NCBI GenBank assembly: GCA_029582265.1
Contig: CM055822.1
Location: 41,996,036 to 42,060,035 of the forward strand
Direction: 5' to 3'
DNA: 64,000 bases
Source: Zoroaster sp. YZ-2022
Taxonomy: Eukaryota; Echinodermata; Asteroidea; Forcipulatida; Zoroasteridae
The position numbers were made by a program, and so were the translations under genes. Shown one piece after another: positions 1 to 11,925 of the stretch (position 1 is the first letter of the stretch; every line of letters begins with the position of its first letter). Under the pieces are notes generated by a model. That model was not told where the DNA came from. It did not search any database and was given only the letters and a program-made list of their open reading frames with translations.

Positions 1-827
1 ACTTCACCGGTGCGGGGCAAATATCGAACCAGACTGCTAAATTGGTATTCTTTCTTTTTCCTTACACAACTGACGAGGCTTGGGATTTTGTTCAACGACT
101 TGCAATTTAATCGCATCTTTAGGTTTTTAAATTACCGAGTCTGGTCGTTTCATTGTTTAATCTTTTACGACCGCAGGTAATCTTTTAACTTATTCTACCT
201 ATTTAAAATCATATTTCTTGCCCGTACTATGAAGTGAAGTAAAAATATTCTTCACCCAAAGTCTCTAACAAAATCTATACTCTACTGTTCCACGGGCTCT
301 ATGATTCCCAACTTCGCTTCTTTGGATTTTTACATTTTGTTTACTCATTAATACGTTGCTTGCTAGACATTTAAATTCTTTTTCCAGGATCGACTTTTTA
401 AAATTTGTGGCCAGGTTAACGGCGAACGTTTATAGATTTTATCAAACATAGAATACGACTCCAGGCGGCGGTTTTATCGGTCGCTGGTTCAGCTTCTTTA
501 CATCTACTGGCTTTACCCACAACGGTTAACGCGTGCGGCACGTCTTTTTACCCATACTATCGTGCGGAAGAAACTGTAACAACCACTTGATGAACCTCAT
601 TTGATTTTTTCCAACATTATTGTGAACTAGTTGGTTTCATAGGAATGTATTAGGATAGGGTAAATAATTTGCCACAAAGTTGCTTTTTATCCATCGTGAA
701 ACCAATTTTGTATTTACCTTGTTTCTCTTTAGTTAATTTATTAATCGCGTTGAGACCTTTGTAATATCCTTTTCGGACTATGAATAACACGTCTGTAGCA
801 GCTTTTAGTTTTATTCGGTTTATCCAT
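1..827 (-). pseudogene. Polinton integrase remnant (partial)
   Basis: Aligns to the intact integrase gene at about 37,938-38,726. The original start codon corresponds to the CAT near 825. The sequence is frameshifted throughout. The readable piece at 650-931 contains GYYKGLNAINKLTKE, matching GYYKGQVAISKLAKE near the N-terminus of the intact protein. The C-terminal end is cut off by the window edge. Confidence 0.82.
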
Positions 828-839
828 TTTTTTAATATT

Positions 840-1075
840 GCGCGCAATATATTGTCATTCCGTAGAATCATTGAGCGCATAACCGACTTCTTGGTAAAAT
901 TCCTTGTTGAACTAACCACATTTTGCGTCATCGAAGCCGCCGCAAACCGTCGCGGTTAGTTTTATCCGTCGTCTTTATATTCAACTTTCCTAAATTGGCT
1001 GGTTCTGCAACAATACTTTTACCGAGCATGCTGTATAAAACGGTAAAAAGCTGAATAACGGTGATTGTTTTGTAT
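840..1075 (-). pseudogene. Remnant of small hydrophobic Polinton protein
   Basis: Corresponds to the 38,750-39,004 gene of the young copy, with shared stretches such as GGTAAAATTCCTTG and CACCGAGCATGCTGTA-like sequence near 1,020. No reading frame remains open. Confidence 0.6.
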
Positions 1076-1124
1076 TCATCTTATTTATATCTTGTTAAAT
1101 ATATTTATTTTTTCTTTTTCTTTT

Positions 1125-1573
1125 GTCCATTTCAAAACACCGAGTTCTCTCGGTTCAGCTTCAGGGCGGATGTGGGTTTAGGTGTGCGTGCGAAATAAAG
1201 GCTGTGTAGGTTTAGGCGACGCTGACTGTTGCTTCTGAAAACACAGTATAAGCGAGACCTCCAACGGCCAAGAACAATAGCGATATATAGTAGTAGTTGC
1301 TGACGGTGAAGCATTTTCTTTTGAATATCACTTTTAATAACGCTTGCAACGTCACATAACGAGTTGTTTAATCGCGCTTGAGCCGCAGAAACTCACGCTT
1401 TTTAAATTCCCGCTTTTTTCTTTTGCATTAGGTTTCGGCGAGTCTTTTCCAGCCCGCGACTTAGTTCTCGGCGTGTTTCGTTACTGCCATCGACAGCACG
1501 CTCGCTCGACGCCGGGAGCGCATGGTCAAACGTTGCTCGTCCCCGGTCCGTCGTAATATCTGTCTCCACATCG
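1125..1573 (-). pseudogene. Remnant of basic single-pass membrane protein
   Basis: Corresponds to the 39,040-39,441 gene. Both ends are recognisable: CCATTTCAAAACACCGAG at the 3' end and CGCTTTTATTAT beside the former start. The frame is destroyed by indels. Confidence 0.65.
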
Positions 1574-1579
1574 CTTTTA

Positions 1580-2142
1580 TTATTCATATAAAAGATTCTT
1601 CTTTTCTTTTCGTGTTTACAGTAATTAACATTGTTGACAGAGCGGCGCTACCATCATGCCGTACTTGTGGTATATACTTCAATACCGCTGCACTGTGAAA
1701 GCATGCTCGAAAATGTATGGATCTTTTTCTAAATCTGAAATTAATTTGCCTTCATCGTCAATTTCAAAATGATGACCGTATAAATCAATGCGATTTAAAC
1801 TAAACCTAATAATTTTGGCGAAAGTAACAAGCGTTAGAATGGCGCCACCCAAAGACTGCGTGCTACATCACGACCCACAGGTTGTAATTTTTTAGGTTTC
1901 GTATGTGAGCGTGCAATACACTCTCGCTCTTCCGTAGACAAAGCTCAATGTCGCTGACGACGAGATACTCTTTACCAATTTTTTTTCTCCCGAGATCTCC
2001 TCCGCTACAACGGACCAAAGAGTCGCACATCTCGTTGCTTTTGATTCAGAAGCAGGCCGTCGCTCGCTCATCACCATCACTGCGGATGGTGACCATGGAA
2101 TGGATTTTTCATCAATATTTTCCGAAACTTCTTCCCATTTAT
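1580..2142 (-). pseudogene. Remnant of the 201-residue Polinton protein
   Basis: Aligns to 39,356-39,961. The block around 1,740-1,810 (TTTTTCTAAATCTGAAATTAA, then TATAAATCAATGCGATTTAAA) is nearly identical to 39,594-39,668. Overlap with the neighbouring gene, seen in the young copy, is probably retained. No open frame is left. Confidence 0.7.
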
Positions 2143-2144
2143 TA

Positions 2145-2445
2145 TAAGTATTTATAAGTCACATCAAAATTAAATTATTAAAATATGAAGAAACCAATAG
2201 TAATGCTGATAGTGTACCCATCAGTATTAGTAAGTTGGTTAAGATTGTATATTAGACTCTTTACTCGTTCAGGTATCTGTATTTAAAAATAAATCTTTCA
2301 CTTTTTTCCAGAGTTTGTATTTAAAAAACCTCGTACTAGTTCATTTTTTCTTTTTCAGTATTAGTAGAGGTTGTACAAGATTATATATACACGATCATTT
2401 GCTTTTTCAGGTATCTATACTCGTAAATAAATTTTTACTCGTTCA
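2145..2445 (-). pseudogene. Remnant of repeat-containing 108-residue protein
   Basis: Aligns to 39,937-40,263. Repeated blocks ending in CTCGTTCAG(G/T)AT can still be seen at 2,263, 2,400 and 2,440, matching the internal AERV repeats of the young copy. Confidence 0.6.
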
Positions 2446-2479
2446 GTATTCCTTGTTGTAAATAGATGCATAATATGTT

Positions 2480-3005
2480 ATTAAAAACACCAACCACCTA
2501 CAAGTAATTGCCAGTAACCTACGAGTAACACTGTTAGGTAACCTATAAGTAACACCTATAAGGTAACATGCATAAGTAACCCAGGAGTAACATAGTTGAC
2601 ACAGGTAACCTTATGGCACCCTATAGTAACTCATAAGTAGCCTATGGGTAACCCTATAAGTAACCTACGAGTAACCTATAGTAACTATAAGTAACCCATA
2701 TAGTAACCTATGGGCACCCAAGTAACTTCACAGGGTAACCTGCCGTGAACCTATAAGTAACCTATGGTAACCTATAAGTAACCAATAAGTGACAAGCGAG
2801 TAACCTGCAGGTAACCTACAGGTAACCTATGGCAATCGCCTGTAAGTAACCCTATAGGGTAACCTTACAGGCTGTAACCCACGAGTAACCTATAAGTAAC
2901 TCCTATAAGTAACTCACGAGTAACCTACGGGTAACCTGTATAACCTAGTATAAGTGACCTACAGGTAACCTACAGGTGTCCTATAAGTAACCCACGAGTA
3001 ACCTG
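2480..3005. repeat. Minisatellite, 11-bp unit (old Polinton)
   Basis: More than 40 imperfect copies of an 11-base unit close to AACCTATAAGT fill this stretch. It lies between the 108-residue gene and the ATPase gene, exactly where the young copy carries its 22-bp array. The old array is nearly twice as long. Confidence 0.9.
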
Positions 3006-3019
3006 GTTACGTGTTTCTG

Positions 3020-3645
3020 TAATCAACAGGTTGGTCCGTTTTTAAAAATCAATTTTGTGTTTGACTCGTTTTAATTGCTCGCGCACTCATCTCTCTCAAC
3101 TCGACGTTCCATAATATATTTTCTGACAGACGAATTTTCAAACGAAATCTCATATCTTTACAATAAAATAAACACGTCCATTTGATTTGTTTCTAAAATC
3201 TTTCTCTAATACGCTATTATATTTTGTGAAAAGTCTAACAGCTATGATGCGGCGTGTCGACCACTTACAAAAGCCAATCATTACCAATGCATTCGCTCAT
3301 CTTGACCAATGTTTTTATGTCGCGAGTTCTTTACTCGCGCTACAATCGTCGACAATAACCGGCAACGTCTCGTATCCTTTCAATACGTCGCTATACATTT
3401 CTATCGCTTTGTTTAACGTATAATTTTCTTGAAAATCGTCGTGAAATCACTCATCTTCGTTCCAAATCCATTTTTCAAACTTTTGAGTACGCGTCGTTGT
3501 TACCGATGGTGGTTGGTTACATAATATACGATCGTTTCAAATGTTTTAAATATTCTTGTTCCAACAAATTTAAAATAATTCAGTTTTCCACGCATCCGGT
3601 TTGACCCCGCAAATATAGGCCAGCGTATGGATATTTAGGCAACAT
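3020..3645 (-). pseudogene. Packaging ATPase remnant
   Basis: Aligns to 40,616-41,236. Shared blocks include CTTTACAATAAAATAAACA near 3,157 and GGATATTTAGG(C/T)AACATT at the former start codon near 3,628. Many indels destroy the Walker motifs as a continuous frame. Confidence 0.78.
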
Positions 3646-3685
3646 TCCCTTTTTAATAATCGTCGCCTATAATTACCAATAATCA

Positions 3686-5023
3686 ATCGACAGATTCAAA
3701 ACGCCATTTCTTATGAGTTGCGCGTCCATAATAATAAAAGTATGCATGTACAAGTCACCAGGGGGTTTTTCCGCTTCTTTATCAATTTGAATGGTAATTC
3801 TTTCCGGATAAGTTTTCGCACTCGTCTTCCGCTTCCGTGTATTTTATTATTCGTCGTCGTCGTTCTCATATCTCTTCTCCAAAAATAAGCCGTATTTATC
3901 GATCGAGGCAAATAATCGGCTTGTTTAACGATTGGATAAATTTAGAGCTTTAACAACTTCTAAATAGCGTATTTGTTTGCTCAATCACCGAAATATTTCA
4001 AAATTTCTTTAATGTTGATACCTTTTTTCATTCCGTGCGCGTAGAGTTGATTGGGAACGCCTTCGATCGTAATCGGAAACCTTTATTAATTTTGGATTAT
4101 AAAATCATTATGCTTTCTTTCACATCGGGCTCTCTTTGAATAAAAAAAAAAAACAATATTCCTTTCACATTTTTTGCGTGGGTATTTAAATTTATATTCC
4201 ACGTCATATCGCGTTTGTTTAACGGGGTCACGCTCTGTCTTAGTACGCGATCAAACAATATCGACAACCGGTTGCTATATTGATTTTAATCGTTCGACGC
4301 GAGTTCGGGCATATGAACGACTTGGTATTCTAAAGAAATCCTCGCTTATAACATATCCTCTGCATTACGTCGGTTGCTTTTTTAATCGCGCTCGAAAATT
4401 TATTAAACACGAGTTCATAAGTCCGAATCGATGTCGATACCCGATTGGTAGTGGGGCTGATGATCGGTCAACAATTCAAAAATCGAGCGGAATGTAATAC
4501 TTGTTTTAATTAATGTATCCGCGATGGCTTTATCTTCTTTCTCCTCCACCACCCGCGGGAACCGCATCTGCTAGCTACGCCTTCAATGTACTCGCAATTT
4601 AGGTCACGTTGGCGGTGTTTTGATTCCTTACGCTAAATTCTTGCGCGTTGATCTTTTTGTAACCATTCGTCTTTAAAACAATTGAACACATCCGCATCGT
4701 CTAATGAAAATATTTCATTTCCTTCATTTTAATGATTATATGTTTACGATGGCTCTACCTAATATTCTGTACAACCATCGTTCTCGTATCATCATCCGTA
4801 GAAACAAGTTGGTGTTGAAAGCTAATCGAACCGTATTCGGAACGATAACGTCGTTTATTTCCAAAATTTGGAAACAGAACCGTCAACAATTGATTTTTCC
4901 GGTAATGACGCTCGGATTGTTTATGTACGACGACTTTTGTAATGCAATCCTTTTATACCTCATCGGTTCTCTCTTAATCCTTCTGTATGATCAGTTTGAG
5001 TACATCTCCGTACGTATTACTCG
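3686..5023 (-). pseudogene. Major capsid protein remnant
   Basis: Aligns to 41,292-42,554. The former start codon corresponds to the CAT at about 5,020, in TACTCGTCATATTTA, identical to the young copy. The C-terminal region (3,740-3,920) and the middle (4,170-4,500) are recognisable but frameshifted. Confidence 0.78.
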
Positions 5024-5029
5024 TCATAT

Positions 5030-5430
5030 TTACCAGTTACAAAAATATAATTTTTACTGTTCTGGCGACGCTGAACGAGAACGTGAAAAAGGCACGATTT
5101 AGCGCTAGAACAACTTTCAAAGCTAGAGATGAATTTAGTAAAGCGCTCTCAAATATCTAGATTATTTAAACGAACGAATACAAAAGAAATCTGAGCTCTG
5201 TAAGAACGTTTAACAACATTGGACGATGCGATGAATGAATATCATATCGTTAGTGGCGAACGAATAAATTTACTTAAAGATTTGCTTACGACGAACCCAA
5301 ACTAGAAAGATTTACACGGTTTCCGAGCCAAGATAAAAAAAACGCGGGAAATAAGTATTCGCGTAAGCAAGGGATGAGTATAGTGGAAGCCACGCAGGTT
5401 ATAGAACCGTTAAAAAAGATAAAAATATTA
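5030..5430 (+). pseudogene. Remnant of coiled-coil/membrane protein (143-residue family)
   Basis: Aligns to 42,627-43,058, for example AAAGCTAGAGATGAATTTAGTAAA at 5,119, near-identical to 42,773. The frame is broken. Confidence 0.7.
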
Positions 5431-5440
5431 ATTATAAAAT

Positions 5441-6855
5441 GGCAACTTGGAGCAAGCGATATACCGATGGAAGATTTAGGCACAAGATCGTGGTGATGAC
5501 GAAAATGACGCTGAAGAAGAAGAAGAAGACTCTTTGTTTAATGATGAAAGAGAAAGAGAACATAGACGAAACCTAGAAGAAGAAATAGAAAGAAGTAAGT
5601 GTCCAAGAAATAGAAAGAGAAAGAAGAAATAGAAAAGAAATGGTTTTACGAACAAATCCGGTGCCAACCACTGAGTAAAAGAATACCTAAATTTGTTATT
5701 AGTCTTTAAAAAGGTAGGGAAAAATTTGTGTTAAGTAATCAAAAGAAAAAAAGTGCAAGTTTAAGCTTAAGTACTATCAGCAGACAAAAGGTATGGCGTT
5801 GAGTTTGTAAAAAATGATGTGAGGTTTCAACCGACCATAAACCAAAACCATTGCAAATGTAAGAACAAAAAGTAGTGAGATAATGATTTGATCCGGTAGA
5901 GGAGGGGCAAATTCACAACTCCACCATTAAATTAAACGTTATCATTGGGATAAAAACGCCTCATCGCAGAAGAAGAGCTCCATCACCGTTACCATCTACT
6001 CCGGATCCAAATACTCAGACGAGGGTAATAAAGCGAACCAAAGATATAATTAGCGTTCTTTCAGCCAACTCGGATCTAAAGCATAGTTGCGATCTCGAGA
6101 ACCTTGATAGGTCTCGTAAAGCTTGCTTGTCGACAAAACGAGGTTTTAAAAATGGGTTAGGACTTGGGCCACCGAGAGAATCAAGCGCTAATGTCGAACA
6201 AAGAATCAAAGAAAAGGCGAGATAGGAGATGAAGATGCGATGAATACGCTTCGTATGAAGAAAGGCAAGTAGGTGGTGGCTGACGCGATTAGAGAAGCTA
6301 TTAAAAATTTACGTTTCTGAAATTAAAGACCTTTACGTTGAAATGAAAAGCGTTGGTGCCCTAAATGGAAGAGAACGCACGTTGGGTGAAAAAATTAAAG
6401 CTTATTAAAAGACACCGTATAACGATCGTTAGAAATTTAACGGCCTTCATCCTTGACCATTGTACCGCCATCAGGCGAATCAGATCGGCAGGTACTGCGG
6501 TTCAGTTTACCAAAACCCGCGCCACTCAAAACCAACACCACCCAAACCCGCGCCACCCCAAACCCGCACCCCTAAGCCTACACAATTTTCCAGAACCAGA
6601 CACCGCAAAACCAACGCCAGAACCGAGCGATGGTGGTGTAAAGAGTGATACAAAAACATAAAATCTAGCTAGTGTATTAGCCCCTAAACTAGAACAAAAG
6701 CTTTAGCCGCTTTACCGGCTATTATCGGATCGATAGTAAGTTGGTTATTTAAAACAACTTCGCAACGTGGTCGCGGACGGTTGACGGAAACATTTGTGCC
6801 AGTGCTTTGACGGGGTTCAGTACTAGTTTTAACTTATATACAGAAAACCTCTAAG
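5441..6855 (+). pseudogene. Remnant of the large 449-residue membrane protein
   Basis: Aligns to 43,080-44,429. Matching parts are the former start (ATTATAAAATGG at 5,433), the proline-rich linker around 6,520-6,640 and the C-terminal GCAGAAAACGCTGACG-like end near 6,840. The proline linker has grown into a run of ACCC/CAAACCC repeats. Confidence 0.7.
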
Positions 6856-6859
6856 GCCT

Positions 6860-8330
6860 AACTTTAACGAATTCGTAATCAACGCCTAGCCCCGGGTTAA
6901 ATCGCAAAACCTATAAATTAGAGCATTTTTCTTCTTGTGTGTTTTGTCGCGCTGACCCGCCTGTCAAGGTCTTCTTTTATTGTAACTTCAAAAGAGTCCC
7001 GGGTTATTAGTGAGGAGATTCGATCATTAGATTCTTGCGCAACTTCGCTAGCAGATAACTTGCGCGGCGGGAGTTTTAGCGGATTTATTGTTCGGCAACA
7101 TGATTGTGAAGCGTGGAATAGAGGAGGCGAACGGGTTGGCGAATTTGTATCTAAATTTGAACCTGAGATAACCACTCGTCGCGATTAATATATTATTGTT
7201 GTATCCCCGCGTACGTGCCTATTCGTAAATAAATTCATATCGCTCGGCATCATGTATAAATTTTACTCCGATAACAAGTTTGGTGAGAACGAGTATATTG
7301 TAAAATTATCTTGGTTATCGTTGAATAGAAGATTGTAAATCGACCCGAGAATCAATCTCGGCATCGACAAAATTTAAAAATTCACGCTGCGCGTCTAAAA
7401 CCGTACCGGTACCATATTTAAAAATGAAGTTTTTGCTTGCGCTTGAGCTCCTAATAACGTAAACCGTTCTTACGTTCTTACCGTTATCCGTACCGATATC
7501 CGTACCGATATCCGTAAAACCTTGAAATAACCCCAAAGACAATATAAAATTTAGTCCACGCTGTTTTTAACGCGTTCAGATTTTCAAATATGACTTCTCT
7601 AATAATTTAGCGTTGCCCTTTACAATTATACATAATAATCAAATCCATTCTTTTTTCACCCGCTTCAAAGTCTGCGCGAGATTATTTGAGATCGATAAAG
7701 GTCAGCACGTTACGTTAAAATAGAATTGTCGTAGTTGTCCAGGTACTGGGATCGTATCTTTACCAATGTTTCGCCAAAAATAAGCGGTGAGCCTCAATCG
7801 TCGCCATACGTATCGACGCGCGTTGTTTCCAATGATCCGGTGTTGAGAGGTGAAAGTCTTTACATATTTTTCAGGTACGCGTTAATGTCTGTATTGTTGT
7901 CCGAACGCGCTAAAATAATTTTGAAAGATGTGGGACAGCTCATTTCTTTGAGTAATCGTTCAATGGTGATAATAAACGTGAAATCTAAAAAAACTACGAA
8001 TCATCGCTTTTGAATGATTTAAATGCTCCGTAACCCACGCCGCAACTCGTTGTTGCCGCAGTACGTTACACAATTTTTTTGATTTTGATAAAAAAAATTA
8101 TGGATTATGATGCCAATCGTCGACTACTTTTTTGACTATGAACCTTGAGGCAACAGCGGTAAGTTACAAAAAACATTAATCGAATTGTACGTTAAAGTGT
8201 TCATTTTCATTGACGTAAATTTTTAGACTCGTCAAATCGCTAGCGTTAACATTTTGAGAGCGCGTTAAAATTTCCAGATTGCGGATATGGAAAATGAAGA
8301 ATTACTCTTAAACGCTAATGGAAACGTCAT
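6860..8330 (-). pseudogene. Remnant of the long 44,434-45,790 Polinton gene
   Basis: Aligns to both halves of the young gene. A readable piece at 7,315-7,542 keeps LDAQREFLNFVDAEIDSRVD, matching LDAQREFINIVKAEIDSPVD of the young copy. The start codon area is at about 8,328 (GCTAATGGAAACGTCATT). Confidence 0.75.
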
Positions 8331-8349
8331 TTTAGCAATAAGATATAAT

Positions 8350-9077
8350 TATAAATTTTAATAACGAAATCATATCCGCACCTTGAAAATTGAAATTGAA
8401 AAAATGGCGGGTTCGGTTCAATTAAACGACGTCATCGATAATCGCGAGGGTAATATCTCGCGATTACATTATAATACAGCGTAAACATTTGGGTGGGGAT
8501 ATTACAACGTGCGTAGAAAAGAAAAAATAATCTATCGTACCGTTGATGCGGTATCTAGGATGTCGTAAACTTTTGTCGAACCGGGGCTTTAACATTAACA
8601 AACCATCGATATTATAGGCAAAAGATGCGCTTTGGATCTCATTTTCGCACCATCGATGAAAAACAGGGGTTCTTTCTTGCTCAATTTACGGACTCAAGAA
8701 AACAACCGCCAAAATTTTTTCCCGGGCTTAAGTAATTTACCTGCTGGGTTTCACAACGAATTTCCTAACTGCGCGGAGAATACAGTAGTAAACAAATTGA
8801 TGTACAACTTTTAAAAATTCTATACATTCATTGCGATCAAATTTCTACGACCAAAAAATTATTTCAACGGTAAACCTTGTAACATTTTAAAACCCTTTTC
8901 CCTTCCAAACACAAAATCGTTTCCCTGGAACAAATATGTGGATGGAATATAAAAATCCATTGTTGAAAAAATTTAAAGTCGGTACTTTTAACATTGAGCT
9001 TTCAAATTAAAGATTCAAAGGGTAGAGACATAAATAATCACGGTTTCCCCGTTATTTTAAATCTAGAAATTATATAA
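8350..9077 (+). pseudogene. Penton-like minor capsid remnant
   Basis: Aligns to 45,815-46,497. The tail GATAGAGACATAAATAATCACGG-like sequence near 9,020 and AACATTTGGGTGGG near 8,487 are shared. Frames are broken. Confidence 0.72.
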
Positions 9078-9079
9078 AT

Positions 9080-9600
9080 ATGGCGAAACATTTACGGACC
9101 CAGTCGTACCTTTAGCGTAGCCGCTAAAAGATGGAGATGTGGAAATTTTACGAACATTTCCTTTGAAGCGAAAAATTTATAGACACATTTCGGATATCTC
9201 AACAGAGGTGAAATTTTACAAACGTTACCTCTTGTCGAAAAAACAACAATAATATGGATTGCACGCTGAAGGCGTTCATAAATCCACCTTTTTCCTGTAA
9301 TACAACGACGCGCCAACGTACTGGTTTCTTTTTACATTTACAAAGCTAATGTTTTACTTCCATATTCCGGCGACGCGTGATTGTGCGACTGACGTTTATT
9401 ATATTCCCTTCTCCATCGCTAGATAATGATTTTTATTTATCGATGATAAAAATGTCGCATTTCAGGATAATGAAATGTGTTTAAAATTCGAAATGTTTTA
9501 AAAGTTTGCGGTAAAGGCAACCTTTTTCAGTTGCGCTAAATTCTAAAATCTGTTTTCGATAGCAAAAATTGAGAACGAAGGTTTCACCGTTAATTAAAAT
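9080..9600 (+). pseudogene. Remnant of first MASIYGPSR-family gene
   Basis: Aligns to 46,498-46,978. The start is recognisable as ATGGCGAAACATTTACGGACCCAGTCG at 9,079, next to TTATATAAAT. Confidence 0.65.
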
Positions 9601-9624
9601 TGTATATTACTAAATAGCGCGGCG

Positions 9625-10095
9625 AGCATTTACGGTTCTTAGTCGAAAAATGATGTCGTTAACAATAATTACACCAAAAAATTATATTCAATATATAAAA
9701 CTGGACACCTTAATCCAAGTGAACTATTACAAAATATAATGTTTTTAGAAATCGCGAACATGGGCACGCAGATGTTTATTGGAATAGTGATGAAAATAAA
9801 ATAATTTTTAATAAATGGTGTTGTCTTTATTCATTATATGCTAAAATGAATAGCGAAAATAATTCTTCATTCTATAGTGAAAAGTAAAAACACCGGTGAT
9901 GACAACATATATATTTTCCGGAAAAGAATAATTTTCTTTTTCAAGATGAACCTCAGTATTTAGAATATGTATTATACCACATTCTACGTGATAGAGATGA
10001 TATCAAATTCTATATGCAACTAAATTTTTCGGTTCTATATACACTGGAATCTGTTACGATATTAAATTAACACCTTTCCATTACATTAAATCTTT
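9625..10095 (+). pseudogene. Remnant of second MASIYGPSR-family gene
   Basis: Aligns to 46,998-47,519: GGCGAGCATTTACGG at 9,622 and TTATTCATTATATGC(T/A)AAAATGAATAG at 9,827 match the young copy. Both paralogues were therefore already present in the ancestor of the two elements. Confidence 0.65.
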
Positions 10096-10395
10096 ACACA
10101 ATATTAATAGTAAATAATGAATATAGATAATATCGAAGTATAATTCGCTGCAAGTGAATTGACGTTTACTAAAGTAAAAGCGACATTGAAAAGAATTACG
10201 GGTGGAAGAACATGAACGTAAAGCTGTATAAAAATAAATAAAATAAATAAAACGGAGTAAAAAATTTGGACGTTTTTCTCCAATTAATAGATTTTGGTTT
10301 GAAAATTGCGTTATGCTATACAGCTGCTGGTATATCGCACCTTTCATCGAACAACGACTTAAAAATTAAAACTTGACGTTAAATTATTTTTTTAC
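10096..10395. other. Segment absent from the young Polinton
   Basis: In the young element the two flanking genes are only 21 bases apart (47,520-47,540). Here about 300 bases intervene, including an AAATAAATAAAATAAAT run. No gene, inverted repeat or duplication was recognised. Confidence 0.5.
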
Positions 10396-10420
10396 CATCT
10401 TACTCTATTAATAGAAAACA

Positions 10421-11045
10421 ATGAGCGTACTATAGAAGTCAAACGAATGTACTTTATCCAAACTTTTACAACCTATGACGGATACGATGCTACAAACATT
10501 TCGTCTGCAAAAATCGATTATTCAAAAAGAATTATGAGCTTAGAAATGTATCTCATCGTGAAGCCATCTATAAAAAAATATAATAAAATCATCAACGCGC
10601 TTGCTCGTTTCATCGTAGAAACGATGACACAATTTACTGTATGGGAGCAGGAGCCACTGGAATCGCCAGTATCGCCAGCGTTATAGCGGCGCCGGTAAGG
10701 ATATGTTTAGAAGGTTTACAGCTTTGAGGGTTAGGGGCAACGATACGGCGCTTGCTCTCTCAGATACGCGAAAATAAATTATCTAAAAAGCTAAAAACAC
10801 GTGATTTTAGCATCGTCTAAACTCAACACGATCGAAAACCACATGTTTTCAAAAGCCATCGAAACATTTGTGTTATTACTCAAGAATTTGTACTGTTTTG
10901 CGAAGAGACGAGGAATAAATATTATAAAAATGAAAGAAAAAATGCGTAACAACTCTGGTAAAGATACGGCTTTACCGAGGTTAAAACCAAGAGGTCAAAA
11001 ACCACCGATGTAGATGTGAAAAAAATTCTTATAGAAAAACTTTTA
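10421..11045 (+). pseudogene. Remnant of 207-residue glycine-rich membrane protein
   Basis: Aligns to 47,541-48,164. KKYNKIINA is still readable at 10,570, and GAAAAACTTTTAGAATTTAAA marks the former 3' end. Several frameshifts are present. Confidence 0.7.
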
Positions 11046-11199
11046 GAATTTAAAACAAACTTGTCTGTAAATAAATCTTATTATAATCAAAAAACTGCTT
11101 CATGAATAGCGGGCAATTAGCGGGTAAAATCAACGATAGACCTCCCCGTATAATTTAACATTTAAGTCGTTATAAACGAGGTTGTTGTCTTTATCAACT

Positions 11200-11500
11200 T
11201 TCTTTCATCGCTAAATTATAATCTCATGTTGTCTAGCTTTCCATTCAACGCGCTTTTAAAATGTTTTAATTTAACACATTACCGCATTTCGTACATAAAT
11301 TAGCTTTGATTTTTGTTCCAATCTTACATTTTCGACCACGGAACTGAGATACTTCGTCCGTGTCTTACGCGCCACCCCAGTATTGTGCATAAAACACGTA
11401 ACCACCCACACTTTGGTACACAAATACCCTGACTGTTTTACCTTATTAAAAGCCATTTTCGCATGGAATAATCGTTTTCGAATTAAATATTTAGTCGTCA
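11200..11500 (-). pseudogene. Remnant of small Cys-rich protein
   Basis: Aligns to 48,272-48,547 (CATTTCGTACA block near 11,284, AAAAGCCATT(T)TCGCA near 11,448). The cysteine pattern cannot be followed in one frame. Confidence 0.5.
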
Positions 11501-11640
11501 TCTCTTTACTATTAATCTACATAACTTATTTGTTTTTTCATTTTTTAAGTCTGATTTTCAACATCTTTTTCGTGGGATTTTTTACATCGTTTTTGAGACC
11601 TATACCTATATCGCTCTCGCCGCGCGAGCGATTGTCCTTC

Positions 11641-11669
11641 GTGACGTCATCATTTTTTGATGACGTCAC
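11641..11669. repeat. Perfect hairpin with two CRE-like sites
   Basis: A 12-base arm, GTGACGTCATCA, is followed by five T and then by its exact reverse complement. Each arm holds the palindrome TGACGTCA, the binding core of CREB/ATF bZIP proteins. It lies just inside the terminal repeats of the old Polinton. Confidence 0.85.
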
Positions 11670-11915
11670 GCTACTCCTCCTTTTAATTCATCTTTCAGCC
11701 ACGCCTGTAAAGGGTCAACTGGTCTCCACGGACGACCAGCCCCAACATACTACTCCTCCCCTTTTTAATCTCATCTTCTTCATACACGCCTATAAAGGGT
11801 CAACTGTCTCCGACGACCAGCTAACATACTACTCTCCCCTTTTTTTTTTAAAATCTCATCTTTCAGCCGCCTATTTTTGGGTTATGGCCCTGGGACCGGC
11901 ATCTGACATACTACT
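11668..11915. repeat. About 80-bp terminal tandem repeat
   Basis: Three units each end in a CATACTACT-like sequence, at 11,754, 11,833 and 11,915. A partial earlier end lies at about 11,674. Units share AAAGGGTCAACTG and GACGACCAGC. The last unit ends exactly at the inferred Polinton terminus. Confidence 0.8.
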
Positions 11916-11925
11916 CAATTGTTAC

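Larger units (their letters stand above)
1..11915. mobile_element. Old, decayed Polinton/Maverick (right part)
   Basis: The sequence runs colinear with 37,940-49,409 over its whole length: integrase, small membrane proteins, minisatellite, ATPase, capsid genes and the right-end small genes occur in the same order and strands. All reading frames are broken by many small indels. The polymerase gene and left terminus would lie beyond the window edge. The right end is set at 11,915 because the last 16 bases there (CATCTGACATACTACT) match the right terminus of the young copy at 49,394-49,409. The rest of the old terminal region does not resemble the young inverted repeat. Co-ordinates of the remnants below come from alignment by eye and are accurate to about 10-30 bases. 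Confidence 0.88.

Noticed and set aside
2480..3005. Telomeric repeat
   Set aside because: The AACCTATAAGT unit only superficially resembles CCCTAA and the array lies inside a Polinton at a conserved place.
5476..5667. Leu/Ser-rich membrane protein on the minus strand
   Set aside because: Antisense of an AGAAG-rich stretch in the decayed 449-residue gene.
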